Positions 50,182-59,154 are shown, counted from the stretch's first letter. The stretch is DNA of 64,000 bases from an uncultured Rhodospirillales bacterium (GCA_903835235.1 CAILMF010000010.1:1-64000); one strand, 5' to 3'. Notes: generated by a model not told the origin, from the letters alone. A program made the numbers and translations.

Positions 50182-51729
50182 TCAGGCCCTGGGAATGCGG
50201 GTGGTGCGGAAGGGTTGCAGGTTGTCGATCGCCTCGACCGGTTCATGCCGCCATTTGAAATAGCGCAGCGTCACGTCGCCCGGCGTGAAGTCGGCGATGG
50301 TGAAGCCATTCTCCTCCAGCGGCTGCAGCGCCTCCTGCACCTCCAGCCCCGCCGGCACCTGCGGCAGCATGCCGCGGATGGTGGAGGGAAAGCCCGGCCG
50401 CCCGGTGCCGACCGGCCCGCACAGCACGGAGGTGATGGGGTGGCGGGAGAAGTCATGCGCGCCGCTGCGCATGATCTGGGCTTCGCCCAGCGCATGCAGG
50501 TCGCCGCTGACGAAGATCGGCGTGCGGTCGCGCATGGCGCTGGCGGCGGCCAGCAGGCGGTCGTGCTGGGCGCGCCAGCCGCTTTGCCAATAGGGCTTCG
50601 GCCGCGCAGTGGTCAGCCTGGCATCGGCCTCCAGGTCGGCATACCACTCGCCCCACTTGCCCGCGCTCCAGCCCGGCGGGGTGGAGGGCGCGTTGATCAG
50701 ATGCGCCACATCGCTCTCGGCCATGCGCTGCTTCAGCCAGGCCTCGGTGGTCTCGGGCAGGAAGCTGGCGCTGGGCCCCGCCAGCGTCATGAAGCGGCGG
50801 CAGTCATACATCAGCACTTCCAGCAGCTTGCCATAGCGCAGCGTGCCGAAGCTTTCTGAGATGCCATCCGCCCGCGTGCTGCCCAGGCCGAGCGGCCGTG
50901 TCGCATCCGGCAGGAAGGCCGGGTAGTACAGCGCCTGGCTGGCCCGCGCCGCCGCCAGCATGAAGGGGTCGGGCGGGAAGGAGATCAGCCGGTCGGTTGC
51001 CTCGTCATTCTCGAAGTGGTCGTGGTCGTCCTGCATGAAGAAGACCGGCACGCTGCGGCAGCGCGCGCCATACAGCGGCGCGATCTGCGGCCCGACCGAA
51101 CGCTTCAGCACCGCCTCGTTCGGCCCGCCCAGCAGCGGTTGTTCGCGCGCGAACACGCCGGTCACCCGTGTCACCGCTTCCGGCAGCGTGGCGGTGCCGG
51201 CGCCCACCTGGCGGCGCTGGTCCCAATAGACATGGTCGCCATTGGCCACCAGCGCATCCGGCGCGAAGGACAGCGCGCGTTCCAGCAGCCGCGCCCGGGT
51301 GGCCACGGGCAGGAAGCGCCCGGTCAGGTCATGCCCGCCGGCGCAGGTGTAGAACAGCACGCGCAGCTTCTGTGGGCTGTCGCCAGGGGCCGGAAAGGTG
51401 CTGAGCGGCCAGCTGTCGCAGAGCGGCCGGCCTTGTGCGTCGGTCAGCGCCAAGGTGTAGCGGCGCGACGGCTCCAGGCCCTGCAGGTCGCATTCCCAAT
51501 GCTGCCCCTGGGTATCCGTGCGCCTGGCCGTGGCCCGGCGGGCGCCGGCATGCAGCACCGGTGCCTGCGCCAGTGGTTCGGTGAAGGAGAGCGTGACCAG
51601 GATGCGGTTGTGGCTGACGGTGGGCAGCAGATGCGCCAGCTTGCCGCCATTCCACGCCGCAGCCTGCGCGCCCGAGCTTGCCAGTCCGGCCAGCGCCGCT
51701 CCGCCCGCCAAGAAGTCCCTGCGTTGCAT
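50182..51729 (-). CDS. PhoD-like metallophosphatase, exported
   Basis: A 515-residue exported phosphatase/phosphodiesterase. The twin-arginine signal is MQRRDFLAGGAALAGLAS. A beta-sandwich N-domain (30-120) precedes the metallophosphatase core: VLFYTCAGGHD, VANGDHVYWDQR (GDxxY), FMQDDHDHFENDE (DDHD) and FVSGDLHALGEAQ. PhoD enzymes release phosphate from nucleic acids, teichoic acids or phospholipids under phosphate stress. No Pho box was recognised. The ATG at 51729 is the only one that yields the Tat signal; the start is divergent from the FAH gene by 71 bases. Confidence 0.87.
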   Translation of the reverse strand: MQRRDFLAGGAALAGLASSGAQAAAWNGGKLAHLLPTVSHNRILVTLSFTEPLAQAPVLHAGARRATARRTDTQGQHWECDLQGLEPSRRYTLALTDAQGRPLCDSWPLSTFPAPGDSPQKLRVLFYTCAGGHDLTGRFLPVATRARLLERALSFAPDALVANGDHVYWDQRRQVGAGTATLPEAVTRVTGVFAREQPLLGGPNEAVLKRSVGPQIAPLYGARCRSVPVFFMQDDHDHFENDEATDRLISFPPDPFMLAAARASQALYYPAFLPDATRPLGLGSTRADGISESFGTLRYGKLLEVLMYDCRRFMTLAGPSASFLPETTEAWLKQRMAESDVAHLINAPSTPPGWSAGKWGEWYADLEADARLTTARPKPYWQSGWRAQHDRLLAAASAMRDRTPIFVSGDLHALGEAQIMRSGAHDFSRHPITSVLCGPVGTGRPGFPSTIRGMLPQVPAGLEVQEALQPLEENGFTIADFTPGDVTLRYFKWRHEPVEAIDNLQPFRTTRIPRA

Positions 51730-51800
51730 GGCCCGTCTCCCCCGTTGGCGCGGATGGTGCCCGCCGGCTAGGCTGCACGCAAGCAACGGAGCGAACCGCC

Positions 51801-52913
51801 ATGGACACCAGCATCCTGCCCGCCGACTGGCCCCGTGGCAGCTACGCCGGGCGCATCGACACGCCGCAAGGCCCGGTGGCGCTGGCCTGGCTGGACGGCG
51901 CCTGCTTCGACATGACGCCGGCCTTCGGCACGGTTTCCGCCTGGCTGAACCAGCCCGACCCCATTGCCGCCATCCGCGCCCGTGGCGTGCCGTTCTCGCC
52001 GCCCGCCGATGCCACGCTGCTGGCGCCGGTGGACCTGCACGCCATCAAGGCGGCCGGCGTGACCTATGTGCGCAGCATGCTGGAACGCGTGATCGAGGAG
52101 CGCTGCCGCGGCGATGCCTCCCAAGCTGAGGCGGTGCGTGCCGAGGTGCGGGCCATCATCGGTGACGACCTTTCGGCGGTGAAGCCGGGCAGCGCCCAGG
52201 CCATGAAGATCAAGGCGGCGCTGGTGGAGAAGGGCTGGTGGAGCCAGTACCTGGAAGTCGGCATCGGCGCCGACGCCGAGATCTTCACCAAGTGCCAGCC
52301 GATGGCGGCCGTTGGCCCCGGCGCCGCGGTCGGCGTGCATCCTTCCAGCCAATGGTCCAACCCGGAGCCGGAAGCAGTGATGGTGGTGAACGCCGCCGGC
52401 CGCATCATCGGCGCCACGCTGGGCAATGACGTGAACCTGCGCGACATCGAGGGCCGCTCCGCCCTGCTGCTCGGCCGCGCCAAGGACAACAACGCCAGCT
52501 GCGCGCTGGGCCCGTTGGTGCGGCTGTTCGACGCGACCTACTCGCTGGACGATGTGCGCGCCTCCATCACCAGCATGAGCATCCGCGGCAAGGACGGCTT
52601 CACGCTGGCGGAAACCGGCGCGGTCGGCGCCATCAGCCGCGACCCCGAGGAGTTGGTCGCGCAGCTTGTCAGCCCGCATCACCAATACCCGGATGGCGCG
52701 GTGCTGTTCCTCGGCACGCCCTTCTCCCCGGCGAAAGACCGTGGTGCACCTGGCCTCGGTTTCACCCACAAGGCCGGCGACGTCGTGCGCATCTCCACGC
52801 CCAAGCTCGGCGCGCTGGAGAATACCGTGCTGCCGACCGACCAGTGCCCGCCCTGGCGCTTCGGCACCGGCGCGCTGTTCGCCAGCCTGGCCGCGCGGGG
52901 CCTGCCGCGGTGA
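51801..52913 (+). CDS. Fumarylacetoacetate hydrolase family protein
   Basis: A 370-residue FAH-family enzyme. The metal-binding Glu pair lies in SNPEPEAVMVV, followed by GATLGNDVNLRDIEGRSALLLGRAKDNNAS, a form typical for 2-keto-3-deoxy sugar-acid dehydratases and related lyases. SMLERVIEERCRGD marks the N-terminal lid. The C-terminus carries VLFLGTPFSPAKDRGAPGLGF. A sugar-acid dehydratase role is likely but other acylpyruvate hydrolases fit. Coupled to the alpha/beta hydrolase by a 4-base GTGA overlap. Confidence 0.87.
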   Translation: MDTSILPADWPRGSYAGRIDTPQGPVALAWLDGACFDMTPAFGTVSAWLNQPDPIAAIRARGVPFSPPADATLLAPVDLHAIKAAGVTYVRSMLERVIEERCRGDASQAEAVRAEVRAIIGDDLSAVKPGSAQAMKIKAALVEKGWWSQYLEVGIGADAEIFTKCQPMAAVGPGAAVGVHPSSQWSNPEPEAVMVVNAAGRIIGATLGNDVNLRDIEGRSALLLGRAKDNNASCALGPLVRLFDATYSLDDVRASITSMSIRGKDGFTLAETGAVGAISRDPEELVAQLVSPHHQYPDGAVLFLGTPFSPAKDRGAPGLGFTHKAGDVVRISTPKLGALENTVLPTDQCPPWRFGTGALFASLAARGLPR

Positions 52914-53662
52914 GCGAACAGGCAGGCAGCATCGACCGCGGCGATGGCGTGCAACTGGCGTATCGGCGCATCGCTGGCCGCACGCCGGGCGTGGTCTTCC
53001 TCGGCGGCTTCAACTCGGACATGACCGGCAGCAAGGCGGCCGACCTCGCCGCCTTCTGCACCGAGCATGACCATGCCTTCCTGCGCTTCGACTATTCCGG
53101 CCACGGCGCCAGCGGCGGTGATTTCGCGCAGGGCACCATCGGCCGCTGGCTGGACGACGCCACGCTGATGCTGGACCGGCTCAGCGCCGGCCCGGTGGTG
53201 CTGGTGGGTTCGTCCATGGGCGGCTGGATTTCCCTGCTGCTGGCGCTGCGCCGGCCGCAGCGCGTGGCCGGCCTCATCGGCATTGCCGCCGCGCCGGACT
53301 TCACCACCCGCATCGAAGCCGCGCTGACGCCGGAAGCCCGCGCCGAGATGGAGCGCACCGGCGTGTGGCTGCGCCCGAGCCAATACGGCGCGCCGTACCC
53401 CATCGCCCGTGCGCTGCTGGAGGAAGGCCGCGACCACCTGCTGCTGCACCAGGCCATTCCATTGAGCATTCCGGTGCGGCTGCTGCATGGCCAGCAGGAC
53501 CCGGACGTGCCCTGGCAGCAGTCGCTGATCATCGCCGAGAGGCTGGCCAGCACTGATGTGCAGCTGCGCCTGGTGAAGGATGGCGACCACCGGCTTTCCA
53601 CCCCGGCCAACCTGGCGCTGCTGCGGCAGGAGGTGGCCGGGCTGCTGGGCCTTGGCGCCTGA
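52910..53662 (+). CDS. Alpha/beta hydrolase
   Basis: A 250-residue cytosolic serine hydrolase. The nucleophile elbow is GSSMGGW (Ser about 103), the acid is in HGQQDPDVPW and the His in VKDGDHRLS. The fold start, FLGGFNSDMTGSKAADLAAF, resembles proteins annotated as carboxylesterases or palmitoyl-protein thioesterase-like. The GTG at 52910 overlaps the FAH stop by four bases, so both enzymes probably act on the same compound, one opening an ester or lactone. Confidence 0.88.
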   Translation: MSEQAGSIDRGDGVQLAYRRIAGRTPGVVFLGGFNSDMTGSKAADLAAFCTEHDHAFLRFDYSGHGASGGDFAQGTIGRWLDDATLMLDRLSAGPVVLVGSSMGGWISLLLALRRPQRVAGLIGIAAAPDFTTRIEAALTPEARAEMERTGVWLRPSQYGAPYPIARALLEEGRDHLLLHQAIPLSIPVRLLHGQQDPDVPWQQSLIIAERLASTDVQLRLVKDGDHRLSTPANLALLRQEVAGLLGLGA

Positions 53663-53678
53663 CCGCCGCCAGCGTGAC

Positions 53679-54524
53679 TCAGTCTCGCAGTATCGCGGCC
53701 AGCCCTTCGCGGTAGCTGGGGTAGAGCCACTCGATCCCCAGCGCCGTCTTGGTCGCCGCATTGGCCACGCGCCGGTTCTCGGACCAGAAGCTGCGCGCCA
53801 TCGGCGACATCCGCGCCTCGGCTTCGGCGAAGGGCACGGCGGGTGGCGGCGACATGCCCAGCAATTGCGCCGCGTATGCCACCACCACGGCACTCTCGAC
53901 CGGTTCGTCATCCACCAGGTTGAAGGTGCGCAGGCCACGTGGCGCCGCGGTGCGGATCGCCGCCAGCACCGCATGCGCGATGTCGTCGCGGTGCACCCGG
54001 CTGAAGGCGTGCCCCGGCTTCACCGTCCGCCGCGCCGTGCCGTCGCGCAATTCGTCGAACACGCTGCGACCTGGTCCGTAGATGCCGCCGGCGCGCATCA
54101 CGTCCACTGCGCGGTCGCCGGCCAGCGCGGCCCAGGCCTGCTCGGCCGCCACGCGCCGGCGGGTGCGGTCCTGTGTCGGGGTCGGCGGCGTTGCCTCGTC
54201 CACCCAGCCGCCGCCGTGGTCGCCATAGACTCCCGTGGTGGAGATGTAGCCGACCCAGGCCAGGCCAGATGCCCGCACCGCCGCGCCATGCGCCGCCAGC
54301 ACCGGGTCGCCTGCCTCGCCGGGCGAGGCCGTGACCAACAGGTGTGTCGCCTCGGGCAACACCATCGCGAAATCTTCGAAAGCAACCAGGCCGACCCCGG
54401 CCGGCGGGCGTGCCGCGCCCGGGTTGCGGGCCGTGCCGGTCACCCGCAATCCCGCGGCCAGGGCGGCTTTCGCCACCGCCGTGCCGCTGTAGCCCAGGCC
54501 GGCGATCAGAAGATGTTGCGTCAC
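53679..54524 (-). CDS. NAD(P)-binding epimerase-like (extended SDR) protein
   Basis: A 281-residue extended SDR, YeeZ-like. The cofactor loop is LLIAGLGYSGTAVAK; the catalytic region GYISTTGVYGDHGGGWVDE holds Thr/Tyr; VMRAGGIYGPGRS and FSRVHRDDIAHAVLAA follow. A full YxxxK cannot be traced, so the activity may be reduced or use another base. The start is a GTG (54524). Its last bases are 16 from the alpha/beta hydrolase stop (convergent). Confidence 0.8.
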   Translation of the reverse strand: MTQHLLIAGLGYSGTAVAKAALAAGLRVTGTARNPGAARPPAGVGLVAFEDFAMVLPEATHLLVTASPGEAGDPVLAAHGAAVRASGLAWVGYISTTGVYGDHGGGWVDEATPPTPTQDRTRRRVAAEQAWAALAGDRAVDVMRAGGIYGPGRSVFDELRDGTARRTVKPGHAFSRVHRDDIAHAVLAAIRTAAPRGLRTFNLVDDEPVESAVVVAYAAQLLGMSPPPAVPFAEAEARMSPMARSFWSENRRVANAATKTALGIEWLYPSYREGLAAILRD

Positions 54525-54591
54525 GTTGATGGTCTCGCCAATGCTGCCGCGTGATCTGGCATCGGCGGCGGCGGGCGACTAGACTGCGCCG

Positions 54592-55416
54592 GTGAAAACC
54601 CCCCGTCCCATGTTGCTCGGCGTGTTTGCGGCCGTGATGCTGGCTGCCGCTGCTGGCGCCTGGTTCATGTTCAGCCCCACCCTGATGCAGTCCTCCGAGG
54701 TGCTGCCGCTGCCGCCGGAACCGGTCCGGCTGGCCGAGGGCGAGGATTACGAGCGCTGCCTGCTGGCCCTGCGCACCGACCCTACCGGTGCGCTGGCCAT
54801 GGCCGAGGCCTGGGAGGCCACCGGCGGTGGCGAGGGCGCCCGGCATTGCGCCGCGCTGGCGACGCTGGGCATGGGCGAGGCCGACAAGGCCGCCGAGCAG
54901 CTTGAACAACTGGCCACCCGCAGCCGCGGCAGCGCCCCGGCCCGCGCCGCGGTCTTCGCCCAGGCGGGCCAGGCCTGGCTGATGGCGGGCCAGGCCGGCC
55001 GCGCCTTTGCCGCCAGCACCATGGCGCTGACCCTGACGCCGAGTGACGTGGACCTGCTGATCGACCGGGCCGTGGCGCTGGGCTCGCTGGGCCGCTACAG
55101 CGATTCGATCGAGGACCTGAACCGCGCCCTGGGCCTGGACCCCGACCGGGCCGATGCCTGGGTTTTCCGCGCCGCCAGCTGGCGCCACCTGGACCATGTG
55201 GACCAGGCCGAGCGCGACATCGTCCGCGCGCTGGAGGCAGACCCCGACAATGCCGAGGCTCTGCTGGAACGCGGCATCATCCGGCAGTTGCAGGGCGATA
55301 CGACGGGCGCCCGGGCGGATTGGGAGCGTGCCATCACGCTGGCGCCGGACAGCGCCACGGCCGACCTGGCGCAGCAGAACCTGGCCTTGAACGAAGCCGG
55401 GCCGCTGCGGCGGTAA
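54592..55416 (+). CDS. Membrane-anchored TPR protein
   Basis: A 274-residue protein with an N-terminal anchor or uncleaved signal (MLLGVFAAVMLAAAAGAWFMF, about 8-27) and then five to six tetratricopeptide units (60-265), for example YSDSIEDLNRALGLDPDRADAW and VDQAERDIVRALEADPDNAEAL. TPR scaffolds of this form act as periplasmic or membrane adaptors. Start is GTG 54592 or ATG 54610. Function unknown. It is divergent from the epimerase gene by 67 bases. Confidence 0.83.
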   Translation: MKTPRPMLLGVFAAVMLAAAAGAWFMFSPTLMQSSEVLPLPPEPVRLAEGEDYERCLLALRTDPTGALAMAEAWEATGGGEGARHCAALATLGMGEADKAAEQLEQLATRSRGSAPARAAVFAQAGQAWLMAGQAGRAFAASTMALTLTPSDVDLLIDRAVALGSLGRYSDSIEDLNRALGLDPDRADAWVFRAASWRHLDHVDQAERDIVRALEADPDNAEALLERGIIRQLQGDTTGARADWERAITLAPDSATADLAQQNLALNEAGPLRR

Positions 55417-55457
55417 CCAGGAGAGGACCGGCGGCCCTCGTCTTCGCGGCCGGCCGG

Positions 55458-56750
55458 CTACTTCAGGTTCCGCCGCGACAGGCTGAACCCCACCGCCAGC
55501 AGCGCGAAGGCGGTCCCGAAGGCCAGCGCCAGCTTCGGCCCGCCGGTGCCCGCCAGTTGGAAGCACAGCGCCATGATGGTGGTGCCATTGGTATGGCCCA
55601 GCAGCCGCGCCGTGGCCTGCAACCCTCCGGCGCCGCCGCTGCGCGCCTTCGGCGCCGCGCTCAGCATGGTGCGGTTGTTGGGGGTTTGGAAAAACCCGAA
55701 GCCGGCGCCGCACAGAGCCAGGCTGGCGCCCAGCAGCAGCATCGGCGCGGCGCTGCCCAGGCCGGAGACCAGAACCAGCCCGATGGCGAAGGCGCCCATC
55801 CCGCCGGCGCAGAGCAGCGCGGTCGAGACCTTGTCCGAAAGCCGCCCGGCCAGCGGCGCGGCGAAGGCCAGCGCCAGCGGCCAGGGCGTCATCACCAGCC
55901 CGGTCTGCACCTGGGTCCACCCGGCGCCCTGCAGCAGGAAGGGCAGGGCGACATAGCTGATCGACCATGCCGAGAAGCCGAAGATGGAGGCGCAGACCGC
56001 CAGCCCGATGACGCGGTTGCGCAGCAGGTCCAGCGGCAGCATCGGCGACGGCTGGGTCAGTTGCCGCGCCACCAGCAGCCAGCAGCACAGCCCGGCAATG
56101 CCCAGCAGCACCAGCGCCAGCCCGGTGCGCGGCAGCAGCATGTCGATGCCGAGGAACAGCAGCCCGAAGGCCAGCACGTTCAGCCAAGCGCTTGGTGCAT
56201 CGAAGCTGCGGCCACTGCGCGGCGTATTCGGCAGCGCCTTCCAGCCGATGACGCAGCAGGCCAGGCCGATCGGCGCCACCACCGCGAACAGCCATGGCCA
56301 GGGCGCCACCGCCAGGATCACCGCCGCCAGGGTTGGCGCGGTGGCCGAGGAGATTGCCACCGAGGTGGCATTGATGCCGATGGCGCGGCCCAGCTGCGCC
56401 GCCGGATAGGTGTAGCGCACCACGCCTGCGGTCAGCGACTGCACCGCGGCTGATGCCACCCCCTGCACCACCCGGCAGACCAGCAGCAGCCAGAAACTCG
56501 GCGCCAGGGCGGAGGCGATGCCGCCCAGCGAGAACACCAGCATGCCCACCAGGAAGACCCGCTTGAAGCCGAAGATCTCGCCCAGCGAGGCCGCCGGCAG
56601 CAGCGTGGTGACCACGGCCAGCAGATAGGCGTTCGGCAGCCAGGTGGCGGTGGCCGGGGAGATGCCCAGGTCGCGCGTGATGGTCGGCAGCGCCAGGTTC
56701 AGCATGGCGGTGTCCATCACCGTGATCACGATGGACCCGATGATGGACAT
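55458..56750 (-). CDS. MFS transporter beside the nitrile hydratase-like operon
   Basis: A 430-residue inner-membrane transporter with 12-14 helices. Early VITVMDTAMLNLALPTITRDLG and motif-A-like LGEIFGFKRVFLVG, then GVASAAVQSLTAGVV, are typical of the DHA2/EmrB-like branch. The ATG at 56750 leaves almost no cytoplasmic N-terminus; no better ATG, GTG or TTG start was found in frame before the upstream stop, so the real start may be non-standard. It follows the nitrile hydratase alpha-type gene by 56 bases on the same strand and may import or export its substrate. Confidence 0.82.
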   Translation of the reverse strand: MSIIGSIVITVMDTAMLNLALPTITRDLGISPATATWLPNAYLLAVVTTLLPAASLGEIFGFKRVFLVGMLVFSLGGIASALAPSFWLLLVCRVVQGVASAAVQSLTAGVVRYTYPAAQLGRAIGINATSVAISSATAPTLAAVILAVAPWPWLFAVVAPIGLACCVIGWKALPNTPRSGRSFDAPSAWLNVLAFGLLFLGIDMLLPRTGLALVLLGIAGLCCWLLVARQLTQPSPMLPLDLLRNRVIGLAVCASIFGFSAWSISYVALPFLLQGAGWTQVQTGLVMTPWPLALAFAAPLAGRLSDKVSTALLCAGGMGAFAIGLVLVSGLGSAAPMLLLGASLALCGAGFGFFQTPNNRTMLSAAPKARSGGAGGLQATARLLGHTNGTTIMALCFQLAGTGGPKLALAFGTAFALLAVGFSLSRRNLK

Positions 56751-56806
56751 GATCGCCCAGCGCCGCCGCCGTGGCGGCAGGCCGTCAGCCGGTTCGGCGG
56801 TGTGGC

Positions 56807-57394
56807 TCAGGCGGGCAGCTTGGGCAGGGCCACGCCCACCAGCACGTCGCGGGTGATCAGTGCCGCCAGTTGGTCCTCGCTCCAGCCCTCGGTACCCGCA
56901 GGCCGCATCGGCAGCACCATCCAGCGATAATCGGCGGTGCTGTCGACCACGCGCAGCTCGATGTCATCGGCCACCGGGCTGCCCCATTCCGCCATCACCG
57001 CGCGCGGTTCCCGCACCACGCGGCTGCGGTAGGAGAAGCTCTTGTACCAGTGCGGCGGGTAGCCCAGCACGGCGCGCGGATAGCAGCTGCACAGGGTGCA
57101 GACGATGACGTGGTGGCGCCTGGCGGTATCCTCCAGCACGCCGAGCGGCGGGGCGCCGGCCATGGAAACGCCCAGGGCCTCCACCGCCTCGGTGCCGTTC
57201 TTCAGCATCATCGCGCGCCAGGCCGGGTCCAGCCAGGCGCGGGCGACCATGCGGGCGCCGATCTCGGGGCTGGCGCGGTCGGTGCTGGCCTGCTGCGCGG
57301 CCAACTCGGCTTCGGTCACCACGCCCTTGGCCATCAAGGCGGCCAGCAGGCGGTCCAGTTGCTCAATGCTTTCGGCGCGGGCGGGGTTGGACAT
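56807..57394 (-). CDS. Nitrile hydratase alpha-type (cobalt) catalytic subunit
   Basis: A 195-residue subunit. The metal site is VCTLCSCYPRAVLG; Thr between the first two Cys is the cobalt-type form (iron-type has Ser). In the active enzyme two of these Cys are oxidised to sulfinic and sulfenic acid. ARAWLDPAWRAMMLKNG and WYKSFSYRSRVVREPRAVM also match. The subunit is homologous to NHase alpha and to thiocyanate hydrolase gamma. Because the beta part is encoded as two genes upstream, the complex has three chains. The ATG at 57394 is two bases past the beta-C stop. Confidence 0.9.
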   Translation of the reverse strand: MSNPARAESIEQLDRLLAALMAKGVVTEAELAAQQASTDRASPEIGARMVARAWLDPAWRAMMLKNGTEAVEALGVSMAGAPPLGVLEDTARRHHVIVCTLCSCYPRAVLGYPPHWYKSFSYRSRVVREPRAVMAEWGSPVADDIELRVVDSTADYRWMVLPMRPAGTEGWSEDQLAALITRDVLVGVALPKLPA

Positions 57395-57396
57395 GC

Positions 57397-57687
57397 TCAG
57401 GCGGCCTCCAGCCAATGTTCGAAGATTTCCACCAGCAGCTTGTCCGGCGCATGGCCGTCGGCCGGGAAGATGCCGGGTTGGTCGAACAACACATGGTACA
57501 GCACGCGCTCTTCGGCCGGGCGGGCGAAGGCCAGGTCCTCCGGGTTGCGGTAGGCGCCCAACACGCGCTCCACCTGCCCGCTGCGGCCGCGCAGGTAGTG
57601 CGGCGTGCGGATGTGGCAGGGGCCGCGTTCCTCCGGCCAGTCATTCTTCACCAGCACCCGCGTACCGGCAGCGAAGCGCGGGGTCAC
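57397..57687 (-). CDS. Nitrile hydratase beta, C-terminal half as a separate gene
   Basis: A 96-residue protein with the SH3-like barrel of the NHase beta C-terminus: FAAGTRVLVKNDWPEERG, TPHYLRGRSGQVERVLGAY, VLYHVLFDQP and EIFEHWLEAA. In ordinary NHase this is the second half of one beta chain; in thiocyanate hydrolase it is the alpha subunit. GTG start, with a four-base GTGA overlap with the upstream beta-N gene. No sign of a recent frameshift: both halves have own starts and stops. Confidence 0.85.
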   Translation of the reverse strand: MTPRFAAGTRVLVKNDWPEERGPCHIRTPHYLRGRSGQVERVLGAYRNPEDLAFARPAEERVLYHVLFDQPGIFPADGHAPDKLLVEIFEHWLEAA

Positions 57688-57989
57688 GTCAGCTCCTCCG
57701 GCGTCACCACGCCCTTTTCCAGCATCAGCAGCTCGATGCTGCGCAGCCAGCGCTCGTAATAGGTCAGCGCGAAGTATTCCGCTTCCGGGATGCTCTCGAT
57801 GCCCCGGCGCAGCTCGTCCACACTCATGTAGCCCTTGCGCGCCAGCAACTGGCGCAGCGCGTCCACCCGCTTGCCGAAGGCATCGGGCGGCTCCTCGTCA
57901 TGCTCCACCGGGGTGCAGTGGAAGCGCTGGATGCCGCCGATATCATGGGTGGCGGGGGTATGCTCGGGCGGGGTCGCGATGTCGCTCAT
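57684..57989 (-). CDS. Nitrile hydratase beta, N-terminal half as a separate gene
   Basis: A 101-residue helical protein that matches the N-terminal half of NHase beta: HDIGGIQRFHCTPVEHDEEPPDAFGKRVDAL (in parts), YMSVDELRRGIESI, LTYYERWLRSIELLMLEKGVVTPEEL. In thiocyanate hydrolase this corresponds to the beta subunit, and NHase activator proteins are also homologous to it. Thus it may be structural, metallochaperone, or both; no other activator gene is near. The ATG at 57989 is 38 bases downstream of the SH3 gene. Confidence 0.85.
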   Translation of the reverse strand: MSDIATPPEHTPATHDIGGIQRFHCTPVEHDEEPPDAFGKRVDALRQLLARKGYMSVDELRRGIESIPEAEYFALTYYERWLRSIELLMLEKGVVTPEELT

Positions 57990-58027
57990 GGCGATGAAGC
58001 TAGCGCCGCCGAGCGGGCGGCGTCCAG

Positions 58028-58696
58028 CTATCCGCCGACATTCTCGTCCGCGGCCAGGCCCCAGATCGCGCTGCGCACGACAAAGCCGCGATACTCGCCG
58101 GCCTGCACCTCGCACCAGGCGGCACCGGCGGCGCAGGCGCGGATGCGGCCGACGACGCCGGGCATCAGCCGGGCCACCGGCGTGGCATCGGCTTCCGGCC
58201 GGCGCCGCATCAGGGTCTCGCCGGCCTTGACGACGAAGGTGCGGCGCCCGGTGAGCGTGGCCGAGTGCACCCAGCCCACGGTGCCGTCCATGTCGCGAAT
58301 CTGGCGCCATTGCTGGAACTCGCTGACGATCTCCACCGGCAGCTCGCGCCGCCGATAGGTCCATTCCGCGGGGTGCGAGGTGCTGGGCCCGACGCGCAGG
58401 TTCACCTCGTTGGAGCGCAGCGCGGCGAAGCGCGGGATTTGCAGGCCGGTGACGCTGCCCTTGCCGGGTTCCACCACCAGCGGCGGCGGCGTGGCGGGGG
58501 TGGGCGCCGGTGCCGCGACGGGTGGTGGCGGCGTGGCGGGGCGCGGCGGGCGGGCCGGTTGCGGCGGCCGGCGCGGTGGCGGCGTGGCCTGGCCCTGGCC
58601 AGCGGGCGCAGGCGCAGGAGCGGGCGCCGGCGTCTGGCCCTGGGCGGGCAGCGCAAGCAGCAGGGCGGTCAGCAGCAGGAGGGACCGGAACGGCAT
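58028..58696 (-). CDS. Exported bacterial SH3-domain protein with Pro-rich linker
   Basis: A 222-residue protein with a signal peptide (MPFRSLLLLTALLLALPAQG), a Pro/Ala/Arg-rich linker (residues 22-85) and two SH3-like repeats (100-222), with NEVNLRVGPSTSHPAEW and GETLMRRRPEADATPVARL. Such proteins bind peptidoglycan or peptides in the periplasm. TTG or GTG starts up to seven codons earlier are possible, the ATG at 58696 gives the best signal. It lies upstream of the nitrile hydratase-like genes, but this closeness is probably not functional. Confidence 0.82.
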   Translation of the reverse strand: MPFRSLLLLTALLLALPAQGQTPAPAPAPAPAGQGQATPPPRRPPQPARPPRPATPPPPVAAPAPTPATPPPLVVEPGKGSVTGLQIPRFAALRSNEVNLRVGPSTSHPAEWTYRRRELPVEIVSEFQQWRQIRDMDGTVGWVHSATLTGRRTFVVKAGETLMRRRPEADATPVARLMPGVVGRIRACAAGAAWCEVQAGEYRGFVVRSAIWGLAADENVGG

Positions 58697-58782
58697 GGAC
58701 ACCCCAAGCCATGCCAAGCCGCAGGCCTCGGGGTCAAGCGCCGTTTATCGAAGCTTCAACAAAATCTCGTAAGTCACTGATA

Positions 58783-59154
58783 TCACAGAGAGACGATCTG
58801 CCCCGCCCCAACGGCGCCGAGGAAGGTCACCACCCCCGCCACCTCCACCCCGGGCGCCAGCGCCGCGGGGTCCAGCGCTTCGGCGCGCAGCCCGGCCTCG
58901 CAGGCGATGCGGCGGACCGGCAATTCCGCCGCGGCGTCCAGCAGCACCGCCAGCGTCGCCACGCCGCGGCTGGCCAGCAGCGCCTCGCGCGGGTCGTCCA
59001 GCAGGGCAGGGTGGGCCAGCAGCACCCGGCAGCCGCCATTGGTGGCAAACAGGGTCACCTCGCGCCCGATCGCCGCCGCGCCGGTGGCCAGCACCAGCGC
59101 GTAATGCGCCGCCTCGTGGTCGCCATGGCGCAGCAGGATGCCGAGCGGCGTCAC
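58783..59154 (-). CDS. DsrE-like sulfur-relay family protein
   Basis: A 123-residue alpha/beta protein similar to DsrE/YchN: GILLRHGDHEAAHYALVLATGAAAIGRE, VTLFATNGGCRVLL. It has a Cys in GGCR and one in RIACEAGL. Family members relay sulfur or bind CoA-like ligands. The GTG at 59154 overlaps the hesA stop by four bases, so the two are coupled; together they suggest a sulfur-activation role, an inference. It ends the coaBC-dut-hesA-dsrE run. Confidence 0.7.
   Translation of the reverse strand: MTPLGILLRHGDHEAAHYALVLATGAAAIGREVTLFATNGGCRVLLAHPALLDDPREALLASRGVATLAVLLDAAAELPVRRIACEAGLRAEALDPAALAPGVEVAGVVTFLGAVGAGQIVSL

Noticed and set aside
57684-57690. Frameshift splitting nitrile hydratase beta
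   Set aside because: Both halves have their own start and stop with a GTGA overlap, and three-chain relatives (thiocyanate hydrolase, toyocamycin nitrile hydratase) have the same split.
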